64,000 nt of DNA from NCBI RefSeq assembly GCF_901709675.1, contig NC_051101.1, forward strand, positions 14,097,416-14,161,415. The letters are read 5' to 3'. The stretch comes from Syngnathus acus. Its lineage: Eukaryota; Chordata; Actinopteri; Syngnathiformes; Syngnathidae. Positions 1 to 10,187 of the stretch are shown one piece after another (positions within the stretch are counted from its first letter, which is position 1; the number at the start of each line of letters is the position of its first letter). The notes below the pieces were generated by a model that saw only the letters and a list, made by a program, of their open reading frames with translations, had not been told where the DNA came from and did no database searches. Both the position numbers and the translations under genes were made by a program.

Positions 1-148
1 AGCAACAAGAGTGAAACACTCACACAGGCACAAAAAAACAACAACAACTTACCAACAAGTACAAGCTCCTCTGGAGAGGAAACTGTAAAACAGACAAACA
101 AATTGAAATTTCAAACTAAATCTCTGTTCAATGATAGTAGATTAAAAG

Positions 149-1252
149 TACCGTATTTTCCGCCCTAAAAGGCGCACCGGGTTATAAGGCGCACCTTCAA
201 TGAACGGCCCATTTTAAAACTTTGTCCATATATAAGGCGCACCGGATTATAAGGCGCATAAAATAGAAGCTATACTGCATCAAACTGAGGTTGACTAGGG
301 TTGCGGTATGCATCCACTAGCCAATAACCAACGAGCCCTCTGTAAACAATCGCGTTTCTCAAACGATCTCCTATAAAATGATCAGAACTGACTAAAGTTC
401 GATCTAACGCATTGGTACTACTTACCTATGTTTCCCTTCCATATCTATCCGTAGATTTACTCGAAACATTAACAGAGCAGCCTATTTTCACATGAAATAG
501 CCTGGTACGTATAGCAGCTATCGCAATAGCATTAGCCATCCGCAAAGTCTCACGAGCCTCAGCTCGCAATCTCCCATGAGCCTCAGCAAAGTGTAAACAA
601 TCGCGTTTCTCAAACGATCTCCTATAAAATGATCGGAACTGACTAAAGTTCGATCTAACGCATTGGTACTGCTTACCTATGTTTCCCTTCCATATCGATC
701 CGTAGATTTACTCGAAACATTAACAGAGCAGCCTATTTTGACATGAAATAGCCTGGTACGTATAGCAGCTATCGCAATAGCATTAGCCATCCGCAAAGTC
801 TCACGAGCCTCAGCTCGCAATCTCCCATGAGCCTCAGCAAAGTGTAAACAATCGCGTTTCTCAAACGATCTCCTATAAAATGATCGGAACTGACTAAAGT
901 TCGATCTAACGCATTGGTACTACTTACCTATGTTTCCCTTCCATATCGATCCGTAGATTTACTCGAAACATTAACAGAGCAGCCTATTTTGACATGAAAT
1001 AGCCTCGCGGGTACAATAGCTATTCGGTGACGCCCCCTGACTACAGTTGCCGTAATGCTGGGAAGCGATGCGACCTTGTAATTTACTAGTCTTACTGAAA
1101 CATTTTGGCAGAGCACTGTGTACAACCAGTATGGATCAACAAATTCATCAGTTGATCCATATATAAGGCGCACTGGCCTATAAGGCGCACTGTCGGCTTT
1201 TGAGAAAATTTTAGGTTTTTAGGTGCGCCTTTTAGGGCGGAAAATACGGTAC
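149..1252. mobile_element. Non-autonomous inverted-repeat DNA transposon (MITE-like), about 1.1 kb
   Basis: The left end (149-177) and right end (1222-1252) are near-perfect inverted copies, starting taccgtattttccgccct and ending agggcggaaaatacggta. Short 'ataaggcgcac' sub-repeats lie inside both ends (about 181-260 and 1160-1190). No transposase reading frame is present, so it would depend on an enzyme supplied elsewhere. The flanks allow a TA (or palindromic TAC/GTA) target duplication, but the symmetry of the end hides the exact boundary. Ends of this type are very common in fish genomes; I do not assign a superfamily. The element sits in or next to the unidentified minus-strand gene at 1292-1581. 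Confidence 0.85.
341..1005. repeat. 251-bp tandem repeat, about 2.6 copies, inside the MITE-like element
   Basis: The motif tgtaaacaatcgcgtttctc starts at 341, 592 and 843, giving a period of 251 bp twice. Copies differ by only a few bases (for example agaactg/ggaactg and ctatccg/cgatccg). The third copy runs until about 1005, where the sequence changes. The small divergence suggests recent internal duplication of the transposon body. Confidence 0.9.
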
Positions 1253-1291
1253 TGTATATTTTGTAAAATATGAATGGGCAAATATAGTCAC

Positions 1292-1581
1292 TCTCGACAA
1301 CAGCAAAGTCCAGGTCGATTGGGACAATGTCCTCCAGAGATACGTCCTCTGCAGTAATGGCCATCCTCCGGTGGGTATAAATAAAGATTCTGTTTGAAAA
1401 CAAAAAAAGGTTGTCATCGGACACTACATTAGGTACACCTGCACAAAAATGAACATACACATACATATACAGTACGCAGTGAAATTACAACAGCATCTTT
1501 TCAAAAGTACTCGAGTAGTTTTTGAACTCACGCATGCTCTTTGGCAGACTCCACCAATCCCAGCAGTCTGCTTTCAGTCAT
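1292..1581 (-). CDS. Probable first two coding exons of an unidentified gene, truncated by the window edge
   Basis: Exon 1 (1532-1581) begins with ATG and codes for MTESRLLGLVESAKEH, then reaches a strong donor (GC|gtgagttc). After a 142-bp intron, an acceptor with a pyrimidine run (ttttcaaacag) opens exon 2 (1292-1389) in the right phase, giving IFIYTHRRMAIT then an acidic stretch EDVSLEDIVPIDLDFAVVE. The most likely exon 2 donor is GAGA|gtgact at about 1291, which would place the 1.1-kb transposon in the next intron. The remaining exons lie beyond the left edge. The intron holds a short relic (about 1412-1440, ggtacacctgc) that resembles a common fish transposon end. I do not recognise the protein family. 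Exon pairing rests only on splice signals and phase, so transcript data could overturn it. Confidence 0.4.
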
Positions 1582-1649
1582 GTCGTCCGAGAGGACGTCG
1601 CATTGAACAGCATGTTTGACGCCTCAATTCAGGAGAATGCAACTTGAAG

Positions 1650-3186
1650 TCTTCAAACGAGCAATCAGCAGGTAGGTAACAAAATACAAAACGGCGCCGT
1701 CTGGTGGTCAAACGCAGTCACTACCAAACCTGGCTCCCAATTTGGTTTGGTCCCACCCGAATAACATGCAAACGTGTCCTCCCTCCAACAATACTTTTCT
1801 CGTTCAAACTTCAAAATGTTACTTCGGCCTGTTATTGCACCAAATTAGAGGAGATCGCGACAGGATTAGGAATCCTACATTGAGATTAAGGAGCTAAATC
1901 CGTCTGTCGCGTGACGAGTAACAAGAGAAAGGATACTATGATGCAGTTTTCGTCTCCTTGCAGTGTGTCTTGGACGGCAATGGATTGATCCATGACGGCT
2001 GTGCTCTGTCTTGAAGCAACTTGCAGGAAGTCCACGCGTGGGTGGTCGTCGTGGATCTCATGAGTGGGCGACGGGCACACAGCAGGCCTGTTTGTTCTTA
2101 TGTGACTTTTCTTCTTCTTGTATCCAAAAGTCCACTTGTTTGGCTGGCTGCTGTCTAGGCTGGTTTTCACACGACTGCCACGCACTGATTCTGAAGCCCG
2201 CACCCGAGTGACGTCACAACAGGGCGGTCAAAACGCACACACGCGCACGCTCATGCAAACTAACAGACAAACGTGTCGAAACGCGAGCATCCGCGCGCGC
2301 TCAAAGTCAATGAGCTCGTTGCACTCTGCTTTTTGGTGTGAAAGAAGACATGGCTGTAACGTTCAGAAGGAAAACAGCACCCTCTAGTGGATGATTTAAC
2401 CCATTTCCGAACTGCCGCTCAAGCATTTTGGTTTGTAACATGATTATTTCCAATCAATATTCCCCAGGCAGATGGTTGATAAGATTTATTTCCAAATAGA
2501 AATGTCCATATTTTATACAACACAAAACACTTGACTTGATTTTCAAATTGACATGAAAACGACATGTCATCTCAACTAAGACATTCACAAGGAAATTGAA
2601 AACAGCAATAAGAACAACACAAAAGGAACGAAACAAATGCCTCTGCGAAAACATCGCAACAGCTTTCCACCACACTTTGTGACCGTTCCCTGCTGGTGTT
2701 GCATAAAGTGCATCATAATATGATATATAGTGTCACAGCTACATCATTCTTGCCATGGCTTTATAAACGATAGAAATGAAGAGAAAGCATTTTAGTGGGG
2801 AAAAAACAACGAGGGCAAGACATGCCTGCACGATGAGGAAAGAAATCTACAAAATGGTCACTTTTGAAACCTTAACTGAATAAACGTAACAATCTTTTTT
2901 GGACTCTCTCGATTATGCAGGTATTGCGTATCTGACTTATTCGAACCTCAATTGGTAAGGCACATTTCTATTTCCCAAAATATCATTGGAAGCGCTTCAT
3001 GTTGCATTTTCCTCACCAAATGTAACGTGTTATCTTTTCAATACTTACGTCGAATTGTGCGGAACCTTCAAATGTGCAGGGGGGGGGGGGTAAAAACGTA
3101 CAAGTGTGTGTTTCAATGTCACCAAACATCTTGTAAACTACAAGCACACATCAGCAACATAGACTAGGGGGATGGATTTTGCATCC
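1650..3186. other. Intergenic interval between the edge gene and the mucin-like gene
   Basis: Apart from the CRE I see no coding signal. On the minus strand AATAAA (plus-strand tttatt at 2485-2490) is a usable poly(A) signal for the mucin-like gene that ends at 3187, implying a 3' UTR of up to about 700 bases. A G-run lies at 3079-3090. Confidence 0.5.
2209..2216. promoter_or_regulatory. Full palindromic CRE (CREB/ATF site) in a CpG-rich stretch
   Basis: The sequence TGACGTCA occurs in a CpG-rich interval (about 2195-2310) roughly 630 bp upstream of the proposed minus-strand start at 1581. Full CREs usually act within a few hundred bases of a start site, so a role in that gene's promoter is plausible but unproven. 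Confidence 0.3.
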
Positions 3187-6100
3187 TCACAACAGGAGGC
3201 CCAAAGCCAGCAGGAGGCACATCGCGGCCGTGGTCCATCCCGAGCGTAGACGAGTGCCCGCGGCATCAGAGGAAACGTGGTTAAGTGTGCCGTTGAGCCA
3301 CAGGCAGGACACGGCGCCGGCGTCGCAGCACTCCAGGTGGCAGGGAGGCGACGTGGCGCCCTTGCACGGCTCCTGGTCCGAGCAGGTGGTGGTGCAGCCC
3401 GCTGTCCACTGCGTGTTGCCGTTGACCGTTTGCTTGCTCAACTGGAGAATGAATGCGGACGGAACACATAGTGAATTGGCGCTCTGGCTCAAACGATAAA
3501 AGTATGACTTTGGCGCCATCTTCTGGAATCCTGTTGTTACTGTCAGGTTGAATATCAAATCTAAAGGTGTTTTCATTTCTGAACTGAACCTAAGCTGGCT
3601 TCCCTCTCCTCGTGTTCTCACCTGGCATTGCAGCTGTGTGGAGGAGCATGTCTCCAGTGTGTTGCTGAAGCTGCTGTAGCAGGTAGCGCCGGTGCAAGTC
3701 CCTTTCTGGCATTTGTTTCCCTGAGACTACAAGAGAGGAGCAAAGTTTGGCCAGTGATCAGCTTGGACGACGCTGTGTCTTTTTCTCCTACTTTAGTTGT
3801 CGTAGCTTGACCGGTAGGGGCCACGGTCATGGCTGTGGTGACGGATGCGGTGGTCGGAGCAACTGCTTGGCAAAAACAAAGGAAAAACCCAAAATGGATT
3901 CGGTTGAAAATGTAAAAGAACAAATGCTATTTGAAGTGCCAGCTCGACGTGTCTCGTACCCACGGACGTGGTCGTCATCATCAGGGATGCAAAGGTGTCG
4001 TCAAGGCAGCCAGTGCTGTTGCAGCAGGCGACGGCGCAGTTGACGTCAGTGGCGTTGGCGCAGCCACTACTGCAGGGGGCGCTGCAGTTGGCCGTGTAGT
4101 ACATCGCGTCCGTCTTCAACAACTGATTCGTGGCAGAATAACACGAAAATATAAGGTTGCCATGAATTAAGAGTTGAGGCATGCAAATGATGAGGTTTGC
4201 CTACCTGACACCATTCACCGCTGGCACACTGCGTAGTATTTTGACTGGCGTACATTGCCTTGCATTCGGAGCAGTTACACGAAAATACCGGGCAGGATAT
4301 CTGCATTCCAGAGACAAATGAAGATGTCAATAAAGAGCTTTCTAGCTTGCTATCTTTCAAATGTATTAGCTAGCCATAGTTTACTAGCTAGCTAGCAAAA
4401 TAGAGAGACTGATTTGTGTTGGACTTGCCATGCCCATGGTTGTCACTGTCATATTGGCCATGCTCCCTGTAAAGAAGAATGGTGGCTGTTAACACTGGAA
4501 AATCTAAACGTCACAAACCTGTAGAACAAAGCCTACCTACCAGTGGAGTTGGACGTCATCATCATGGTGGTGTTTCCAGAGCCTGTGTTTGGAGAGCCGG
4601 ACATGGGCATGGCTGTGGAGACGTGGAATTATTTACAGCCAAGAGCGAGCTTATCGGTCGGTGTAAATTGGTGAAATAAAACTTACTGGTGGCCGGGTAC
4701 GTCTTGGTGGTGGACATCATCATGGAGCCACTGTTTGGACTCGCTGCCATGGTTGTGGTGGTGCTGGAAATGGGCGTGGCTGTGGAGGAAAAAGAAACAT
4801 CAGTTGATCCTGTCTTGGCTTTTTTTTTTTTTTTTTTTTTTGAAAAATACTGTCTTCTATATAAAAAAAATGTCCCTGTGTTCTGTAAGATGGCCAAGGA
4901 ATTGTTTACATCGGGAAACAAAATGAATGACAATAAAAGAAAACACACTGGTTGGCATGGGTGCTTTGCTGGTGGACATCATCGTCGTCATCATCGTCGG
5001 TGTCCCGGAGCCGCTACTTGGACTTGAGGAGATGGACGTGGCTGTTGAGGAGACAGAGGTGGTCCCTGTATTAGGACCACTAACTGAGCTCATGTGTGTA
5101 GGACCAGCAGCGCTTGTTCCGGAGAACGATGCCAGCGTGCTGCCGGTTGCGGGGACTGCGGATAGAGGTGCGCTCCATGAGGTGCTAGCTGTAGGGGAGG
5201 AGGACAATGACATGGTAGTGGCTGCTGTGGATAAAGGTGCGCTTGGTGAGGTGCTAGCTGCAGGGGAGGACGACCATGACATGGTAGTGGCTGCGGTGGA
5301 TAAAGGCGCGCTTGATGAGGTGCTAGCTGCAGGGGAGGACGATGAGATGGTAGTGGCTGCTGTGGATAAAGGCGCGCTTGATGAGGTGCTAGCTGCAGGG
5401 GAGGAGGCCAATGACATGGGAGTGGCTGCAGTGGATAAAGGTGCGCTTGATGAGGTGCTAGCTGCTGAGGAGGAGGGCAATGACATGGTAGTGGCTGCAG
5501 CGGATAAAGGTGCGCTCGATGAGGTGCTAGCTGCAGGGGAGGACGACCATGACATGGTAGTGGCTGCTGTGGATAAAGGCGCGCTTGATGAGGTGCTAGC
5601 TGCAGGGGAGGACGATGAGATGGTAGTGGCTGCAGCGGATAAAGGTGCGCTCGATGAGGTGCTAGCTGCAGGGGAGGACGACGACCATGACATGGTAGTG
5701 GCTGCTGCGGATAAAGGTGCGCTCGGTGAGGTGCTAGCTGCAGGGGAGGACGACGACCATGACATGGTAGTGGCTGCTGCGGATAAAGGTGCGCTCGGTG
5801 AGGTGCTAGCTGCAGGGGAGGACGACGACCATGACATGGTAGTGGCTGCTGCGGATAAAGGTGCGCTCGGTGAGGTGCTAGCTGCAGGGGAGGACGATGA
5901 GATGGTAGTGGCTGCAGCGGATAAAGGTGCGCTCGATGAGGTGCTAGCTGCAAGGGAGGAGGACGATGACATGGTCGTGGCTGCTGTGGATAAAGGTGCG
6001 CTTGGTGAGGTGCTAGCTGCAGGGGAGGAGGCCAATGACATGGTAGTGACTGCTGTGGATAAAGGCGCGCTTGTAGAGGCGGTAGCTGCAAGTGAGGAGG

Positions 6101-6623
6101 ACGACCATGACATGGTAGTGGCTGCTGTGGATAAAGGCGCGCTTGAGGGAGGCTGTGGAGAGGTCGTCACGGATGCTCCTGTGGAAGGCGAGGCGGTGGC
6201 AGAGGGCATGCTTGTACCTATGGACGTGGAGGCGGCCGTCCCGGAGACGGGCGAAGACAAAGTGGCGCCGGACGTGACTCCTGACATCGCGAGAAGAAGT
6301 AGACCGACCAAGACAAGACGTGGTGTTGAGACACCAATCAGGTCTGAAAAAACCCAAAACAGCATCCGTATGAACCAAAGAGGCACACATTGTAAGCGAC
6401 AGTGACGACATACGTATTCATCAACATTTCCAAATCTTTTGTCTCCCTTTAAGTGGGTAAATAGATTGGTAATTTCTCCCCATGGAAATATGATGCCGGT
6501 TACGTAACCCGACAAAGCAAATCCAAAGAAGGAAAGGTCAAACGTCTCTCATTGTGTAAAACGAGTGCGTGGTGAATAATCAAAGCTGATACCTGTGTAC
6601 ATTTGAAAAGTGGTTGCGGCCAT
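3187..6623 (-). CDS. Mucin-like GPI-anchored surface protein with two cysteine-rich (Ly6/uPAR-like) modules
   Basis: Ten exons join in frame into 772 residues: 6593-6623, 4949-6343, 4687-4779, 4541-4612, 4429-4466, 4205-4300, 3960-4122, 3792-3862, 3622-3726 and 3187-3441. The start MAATTFQMYT has a strong Kozak context. A hydrophobic stretch LVLVGLLLLAM and small residues (SGVTSGA) suggest a signal peptide at residues about 16-34. A long Ser/Thr/Ala/Pro stalk with about 14 tandem units follows, typical of O-glycosylated mucins. Two cysteine modules come next, each split by an intron right after a CQ pair. Their second halves share C-x3-C-x3/5-C-x7-C-x3-CC-x4/7-C. A Thr-rich 24-residue linker exon separates them. 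The C-terminus ends in TTAAMCLLLALGLLL after a small-residue region, a GPI-attachment signal. The modules resemble LU domains but hold 12-13 cysteines rather than the usual 10, so the family call is tentative. Function is unknown; a barrier or surface role is inferred. Confidence 0.75.
4427..4428 (-). other. GC-AG intron donor in the mucin-like gene
   Basis: Exon 5 of the mucin-like gene ends ATG|gcaagtcc on the minus strand, a GC donor followed by a strong consensus (GCAAGT). Phase is zero here, and the next exon opens after tctggaatgcag with ISCPVFSC in phase zero. No GT within reach keeps both the frame and the exon. GC-AG introns are a known minor class, roughly one percent of vertebrate introns. 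Confidence 0.65.
5165..6150. repeat. Coding minisatellite of the mucin stalk, about 14 units of 63-72 bp
   Basis: Units share the plus-strand core gaggtgctagctgcagggga and vary between 63, 66, 69 and 72 bp, always a multiple of three. On the coding minus strand each unit reads roughly PAASTSPSAPLSAAATTMS. Three consecutive 72-bp units at about 5655-5870 are nearly identical, which points to recent unequal exchange or slippage. Copy number is likely to vary between individuals. Confidence 0.9.
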
Positions 6624-7068
6624 TGTCACTGTGGCAGCGAAGAAGCCTGCAATCACAAAAAAGAAAAGTTGGGTAACAAATTGCCATAACAGCAAAAGAT
6701 TCATTTGAATGGCTTTTCGTTTGCCAACGGCATCTGAGCAAATACATTTGTCATCCTCTCCATTACAATCCCGGCGATTGTCTCGGCGAACGTGATCTCA
6801 TAATTGTTTGCTGGGTAGCGATGGAGACAAAAGAAAGGACGGACGGACGGGCGCTGAATTTGCTCAGTTTGTACACAATATGAGTTCCGCCTTTCTCGTC
6901 ATATATTTGTTTCGGGCTACAGATGCTATTCTAACCATACACGCATCCGTATTTGCATCCGTGCAGGCAATTAAAATCTGTTTGTTCCTGGATCAGTCCC
7001 AATGGGAGGACTGGCTTAGGAGTGCCACTTGTTTTTTTTCTTCTCTTTTTTTCCCTCCTCCATCGCAG

Positions 7069-7184
7069 CGGCCTCCTCTGGGTTCCACACCCTGGAAACG
7101 CAATGACAACAGCGGCTCCGTTTCACGTGGCAACTGCGCAAACGCCATCAGGAACCTGCCATCATTCGCCGCGGCTTTCATCAG
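7069..7184 (+). other. Candidate isolated exon with strong splice signals
   Basis: A long pyrimidine tract ending catcgcag (7031-7068) precedes 116 bases that end ATCAG|gtgaat. Two frames stay open across it, one containing MTTAAPFHVATAQTPSG. No partner exon could be joined with confidence and I recognise no protein family. It could be a 5' untranslated exon of the CAP-Gly gene, part of a noncoding transcript, or a chance arrangement. Confidence 0.25.
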
Positions 7185-7890
7185 GTGAATACGTTGCCAT
7201 GGTAACGCATGGCCGAGAAATCATGACAGGTGTTAACAGGAAAAAAAGAAAAGAAAAAGGAAGTCGCATCAATAGCTTCAATGAACAGAATGGGACGTGA
7301 TGAAAATGAATGGTACGAGAAATATTGCCAAATAATAAAAGACAAAATTACACTCAACAGATTGAAGAATAACATCAAATAAAATAGCATCATAGAATAG
7401 CATCAAATTAAAACACAAATTGACCTAACGTTAACACACAAACGCAAAAGCTTAAAAAAAATCAAATAGGACATACGTACATATAAACCTTTATAAATAA
7501 AAATGAGATATGACTACTTTGTCATTCTCAATTGATTAACTATTATTAATAAAATAAACAAATAAAAATAATATATTACTTTGTTTGGTTAACTATTATT
7601 AATCATTTGTAATCATAACAAACCATAACAGATTTACATCATAAATATTGAATTATATATATATATATTTAATAAAATTATCATCGCATCAGGTAGGTGA
7701 TGAATACGTAGCTCAGTTTTGTTTCGAGAACACACAAAAAGCTGTAACCAGTGCCGTACATAATAAAAACTTTTTTAGATCGGTAAATAAAAAAAAAATC
7801 ACTTTCAAAGCCAAAAAAGTGACCTAAGTTGTCGACTTTGAGCATATGGAAAAAGTACTGGTGTGGTGATGGAGAGATTGCAAATCACGG

Positions 7891-7921
<31 letters not shown>

Positions 7922-8259
7922 CATTGCGTGCGTGCGTGCGTAGCTCATGCACAAAATCTAGATTGGCAATAACAATAATGCTGATTGAAATTGAAATTTT
8001 ATTGCGGCTGGTCTCACCTGCTGTGGCGTAGCTTGTGTCAGCTGCGGGTGAAGTGAATGAGCGCTTGTGCGAGACACTGCCACCTCTCTCCCTCCCTCCC
8101 TCCCTCCCTCGCCTCTTCCACCAACCCCGAGGCTGCCTTCTCCCGGTTTCGCCACTTTTGGGAAGCGACGTAGGACAAGGACGCCTCCACCTGGGTAACA
8201 TTACCACGGCAAGGTTGGGGGTTTTTAAGAAATCATTCTGTCTCATATTTCTGATATTA

Positions 8260-8291
<32 letters not shown>

Positions 8292-8300
8292 ATGAATAAA
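7891..8300. repeat. Cluster of simple repeats: (CTGC)n, (GTGC)n, (CTCC)n and (TAAA)n
   Basis: (CTGC)n covers 7891-7922 and continues as (GTGC)n to about 7941. A CTCCC-rich run covers about 8085-8110, and (TAAA)n covers 8261-8300. Reading frames across these tracts are low-complexity artefacts. Confidence 0.9.
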
Positions 8301-8646
8301 ATCGGATTTCTTACACCCCACATTTAATGACTTGATTTAATTATCTGTACTTTCTAGCCCTTAAAATAGGTTCTACTTTTTGACTTAAAAAATCACATCC
8401 AGGAAAAATACATGATTTTCACTTTTTGTTGACTAATTTGCATGTTTGCACAATGTTAGCAAAATTATGAAACATGTTTAGCGGAGTCAATTCTAGCTAG
8501 CTCTTCACTCTCTCAACTTTTTTTTTTTTTAAACGTGAACAGAATCACTTCTTTGACAAGTTTTTTTGGTAACTTGCTAGATGAACCTACGTCTCTGATA
8601 GGTGATATGGGCCTTTGGTTTCGGTCAAACACAATGTGAAATCAGA

Positions 8647-8676
8647 CCCCCCCCCCCCCCCCCCCCCCGCCCCCCC
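8647..8676. repeat. Poly-C tract
   Basis: A run of 22 C, one G and seven C. Such a tract can form unusual structures and is prone to sequencing and assembly error. Confidence 0.9.
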
Positions 8677-9982
8677 ACTCCTCCTCCACGGATGCCCCCC
8701 CCATACACAACAATTCTGCCTTTGTGACCAGCACAACATTGAATTCTTTGCCGGCGACACAAAAGACACTCGCACCAATCATGTGACAGTTTTCCTCCGA
8801 TGGAGTTGTACTTTTTGTTGTCAAAAAGATGCACAAGTGTTTTGGAGCAGTTTTTTAGCCCAACAACATCTTTAATTTCTCCTCCGCCACGGGACAATGG
8901 TGCACTTCAAACACTAATGACCTGTTATCCGATCACATCGAAACTAAGACATGATCCATTGTCCTATTTCAATGTTTAATTTGACCGGATTTACAATTCA
9001 GATGGTCCTTGGACTCGTTAAACCACAGCGCACTTTGCCGCTTTGGGTCAGACTATTTCAGATGAGGACCAGAGTCAGATTTTTCTTTTTAATTGACAAC
9101 TTGGCCAAGACGTATTTTGGAGCACAACAGCGCCCCTAGAGGCCTGTGTTGGTCACAACAGGGACAAGGCGTTTAGAGGCAAGGCTCAGCGGACCAAATT
9201 AAGCAACCCGCATGCAACTGGACTGTGCAACTCGGCCGGCGACTAAGAGGATTAGACGCCATTGACGTCGCCAGCGGGATGCGCGGCAACGGGTCAGCGT
9301 GCGCTACACTAGCGGAGGAAAGTTGCCACCGATCCAAATAAAAAATAAGAAAAGCTGGAGCTGCCGTGTTATGACCTTGTTCTGCTCTGATTTGCTTGGA
9401 CCGGGGCAAAGGTTAGTGGGCAGCTTTGTCTCGGCACTTTTCATGTTAGCTGTCAATTGCGATTAACCTGATGAGCGTTTCTCTTCTGTGTATTGATACA
9501 GTCAACCCAGAAAAAAAATATCTAGAGCTTTTTTTTTTACGCTAAGGGTAAGTCAATAAATGTAAGCCCAGAAAATTTCATCTCAAGCTTTTTGCCGCAT
9601 CAATAATGTAATCATCATATTATTTTAAGCCATAAATGTTACTTTGGCCCCATCTTGTGGAACTCTTTTTGACTGCATTTAAGCTCTTTCATTGGAATTC
9701 ATTGAATTCCATTTGAATTTGTTTCACTCCTTAGTCATATCACCACCATGTGAGGTGAGATGCTTCCTCATGATGGCAGCATGCTGTGGACCATCTTTTC
9801 ATTGTCTTTTAAAGGAATACTGTGCACCTGCAGGTTTCTTTGGGTGAGACTTTTTCATCCAATATACAATGTTTCCAAAGCTTTGAGCAAACAAGGCACC
9901 ATAAAATAAATGAATAAAATTATCACGGCATACCACTACAATTGTTTTTTTTTAAATGATGCTGATGGGTTTAATGTTTCAG

Positions 9983-10064
9983 ATTTGTCCTTACAATGCT
10001 ATCCAGTTCCTGCCAAGGGAAAAACGCACAGCAGAAAAAAGCTTTCCCCAAAAACTACCGACGG
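9983..10064 (+). CDS. Possible additional 5' exon of the CAP-Gly gene
   Basis: The sequence follows an acceptor-like ttaatgtttcag and ends at a good donor (ACGG|gtaagg). Joined to an acceptor at 10171-10173 (gatcgccag), the frame runs through CENK into the methionine at 10188 without a stop. Phase agreement supports it, but the methionine at 10188 is itself a good start, so this may be an alternative first coding exon or chance. Confidence 0.3.
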
Positions 10065-10187
10065 GTAAGGTCATCGAAATGTGTTTGATGAAAGGGGACA
10101 TATTCCGTAAAATGGACTTTTACTTCAATGTCACGCCGGAATCAATCGTTTGACTTGAAATTGTGATCGCCAGGTTGCGAAAACAAA

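Larger units (their letters stand above)
6650..9980. other. Intergenic interval between the divergently oriented mucin-like and CAP-Gly genes
   Basis: No convincing full gene is present. The interval holds a possible plus-strand exon (7069-7184), several simple repeats (7891-8300, 8647-8676) and an AT-rich stretch (7320-7680). A modestly CpG-rich patch at about 9225-9310, upstream of the CAP-Gly gene, could be its promoter. A possible untranslated exon ending near 9404 (GGGGCAAAG|gttagt) lies just downstream, but I could not fit it into the coding frame. Confidence 0.4.

Noticed and set aside
341-1005. A CRISPR-like array
   Set aside because: The repeats are contiguous 251-bp tandem units inside a transposon in a vertebrate genome, with no spacers.
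4927-6405. A 492-codon plus-strand frame (acidic, ALGEVLAAGEDD repeats)
   Set aside because: It lies exactly opposite the mucin stalk exon. All repeat units are multiples of three, so open antisense frames are expected. It has no splice context or recognisable domain.
6808-7300. Two overlapping plus-strand frames
   Set aside because: They disagree in frame across the same bases and show no domain. Only the splice-bounded part (7069-7184) was kept, at low confidence.
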